DNA from: an uncultured Agathobaculum sp.
GTDB lineage: Bacteria > Bacillota > Clostridia > Oscillospirales > Butyricicoccaceae
Assembly (NCBI GenBank): GCA_944376955.1
Contig: CALWEB010000073.1
Span: 1-15,836, forward strand
Length of the DNA stretch: 15,836 nt
Direction: 5' to 3'
Each line of letters starts with the position of its first letter. The stretch's first letter is position 1. The notes under the pieces are model-generated. The model did no database searches and was not told the DNA's origin. It was given only the letters and a program-made list of their open reading frames with translations. The position numbers and the translations under genes were made by a program. Positions 14,985 through 15,836 of this stretch are shown in pieces.

Positions 14985-15618
14985 CAAAAAAACGCAAATG
15001 TCAATAGTAAATGCGAAAAAAATATAAAAAAATATATTTAGACCGTCAGGCGAGGGCCGCGAGGCATTCCCGGAAACAAATTTCAGCGGTTTTCCAGCCC
15101 AGTATTTCCCGCGGATAGTTGTTAAGCCAATCTTCCGCCCTCTTCACCGCGGCGGCGCTCACGGCTCCGAAATCCGTTCCCTTTGGGAACTTCCGGCGAA
15201 TCATTTTGTTCTGGCATTCGTTGGACCCGCGTTCGTAAGAGGAATACGGGTGGCAGAAATAGGCCGTCGTCCGCCTCCGCCCCTTCCGCACGGCGGACCG
15301 TTCCAGCCGCTCCACGTCGGAGAATTCCCCGCCGTTGTCAAACGTGATCGTCTGGAACGCCTTTGCGAAAAGGTCTGCGCCGAATCTCCGTTCGATCTGG
15401 TCCAGCGCCTTTATTACGCTGTTCGCGGTCCGGTCCTTGATTCTTGCAATAATTTCCCATCGGGTCAAACGCTCTGTCAGTACAAGCAGGGCGTTTGACC
15501 CGTCTTTTTTGCTGTAAACCGTGTCACCCTCCCAATGGCCGAACGTGGTTCGCTGGTCCACTTCCTCCGGGCGCTTGTCAATACTCTTCCCGTTTTGCCG
15601 CTTCCCGGTCTTTTTCAC
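14985..15618 (-). mobile_element. 5'-truncated IS30-family insertion sequence
   Basis: This is the 3' portion of an IS30-family element, called from its transposase catalytic half. The right end is estimated: CGCA (14993-14996) and TGCG (15012-15015) frame a short imperfect dyad in an A-rich tract that looks like a terminal region, but the exact inverted repeat and target duplication cannot be fixed. The opposite end, with the second inverted repeat and the helix-turn-helix half of the transposase, is missing; phage portal sequence begins in its place at about 15605-15620. Confidence 0.6.
15046..15618 (-). pseudogene. IS30-family transposase, C-terminal catalytic half only
   Basis: The 190 residues cover the DDE integrase-like core of an IS30 transposase. 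The catalytic acidic residues are all visible: Asp in FGHWEGDTV, Asp in TITFDNGGEF and Glu in SYERGSNECQNKMIRR. The C-terminus (NNYPREILGWKTAEICF) is the normal family end. IS30 transposases are usually about 320-400 residues, so roughly the first 150 residues, with the DNA-binding helix-turn-helix, are lost. The reading frame opens at a GTG that overlaps the stop of the portal fragment (GTGA), which is probably chance at a recombination joint and not a true start. It should be inactive for transposition. Confidence 0.88.
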
Positions 15619-15836
15619 AGTTCGATAGCGCCGGGCGCAAGTTCAATCGTGCTGTCGTCTCCCGCGTCCACCTGCGCTTCCTCCGGTATGATTTCGCCAA
15701 ACCCTCCGTCGCTGGACGTGGATTCCTTTTCGATGAATACCGTGAACATACCGGAAACCACAGCGGCCACAAGTTCCGCGTCTGTGTATCGGCCTAATTG
15801 TTTCAGCGCCTCGATCACCGGGGCAAGGAACGGCAC
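15615..15836 (-). pseudogene. Phage portal protein fragment, lambda type (truncated, runs off the right edge)
   Basis: The 73 visible residues match the middle of lambda-family (Phage_portal_2) portal proteins: FLAPVIEALKQLGRYTDAEL and AAVVSGMFTVFIE, followed by an acidic linker and IELAPGAIEL, which corresponds to the region before the usual Pro-Gly-Glu segment. In intact portals (about 500 residues) a few hundred residues would follow, but the frame ends at 15615 where the IS30 sequence begins. The N-terminal part lies beyond the window. The portal forms the DNA entry ring of the phage head, so this marks a prophage or a remnant next to the window. The family call rests on a short segment. 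Confidence 0.72.

Noticed and set aside
13968..14987. A long minus-strand frame opposite the substrate-binding lipoprotein
   Set aside because: The plus strand has a lipobox and a full binding domain; the minus frame has an Arg-rich, featureless translation.
15046..15618. An intact IS30 transposase starting at GTG 15618
   Set aside because: It lacks the N-terminal DNA-binding half and the GTG is inside the portal joint, so it is treated as a remnant.

Overview
The window looks like chromosomal DNA from a GC-rich Firmicute of class Clostridia. I would guess the Oscillospiraceae/Butyricicoccaceae neighbourhood, but the sequence does not prove the genus. The signs are strong AGGAGG-type ribosome binding sites with TTG and GTG starts, a yaaO-yaaQ-holB-yaaT style gene cluster, SLH-anchored surface proteins, and a lipoprotein-type ABC binding protein. 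No rRNA, tRNA or CRISPR array was seen.

Left third (1-5253). serC (phosphoserine aminotransferase) runs leftward and ends at a hairpin on the window edge. Divergent from it is a co-directional cluster: a PLP-dependent Orn/Lys/Arg decarboxylase family protein, DarA (PII-like c-di-AMP receptor), HolB (DNA polymerase III delta prime) and RicT (PSP1/YaaT protein with a full cysteine set). The order matches the Bacillus yaaO-tmk-yaaQ-yaaR-holB-yaaT region, but tmk and yaaR are absent. A strong bidirectional terminator closes the cluster.

Middle (5270-13286). A leftward three-gene operon encodes a multi-pass GT-C type glycosyltransferase, a GT2 polyprenyl-phosphate glycosyltransferase and a GtrA-like membrane protein, with overlapping reading frames. 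This is the layout of a three-component extracytoplasmic glycosylation system. Divergent from it, across 240 bp with two good promoters and an imperfect palindrome, lie two large SLH-anchored cell-surface proteins. The first has WG-type repeats, a DUF3298-like domain and three C-terminal SLH domains. The second has three N-terminal SLH domains, a beta-helix-like region, three X2-like modules and two Ig-like C-terminal domains. I infer that the operon may glycosylate surface polymers or these SLH proteins. This is the most plausible candidate for an undescribed functional unit in the window.

Right end (13302-15836). A small twin-CBS protein resembling the c-di-AMP receptor DarB/CbpB runs leftward. 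Divergent from it is a lipoprotein substrate-binding protein of the ABC_sub_bind (TrpX-like) family. Its expected permease and ATPase genes do not follow. Instead there is the 3' end of an IS30-family element whose transposase has lost its N-terminal half, joined directly to a truncated lambda-type phage portal gene. This edge is a mobile-element scar, or possibly an assembly junction.
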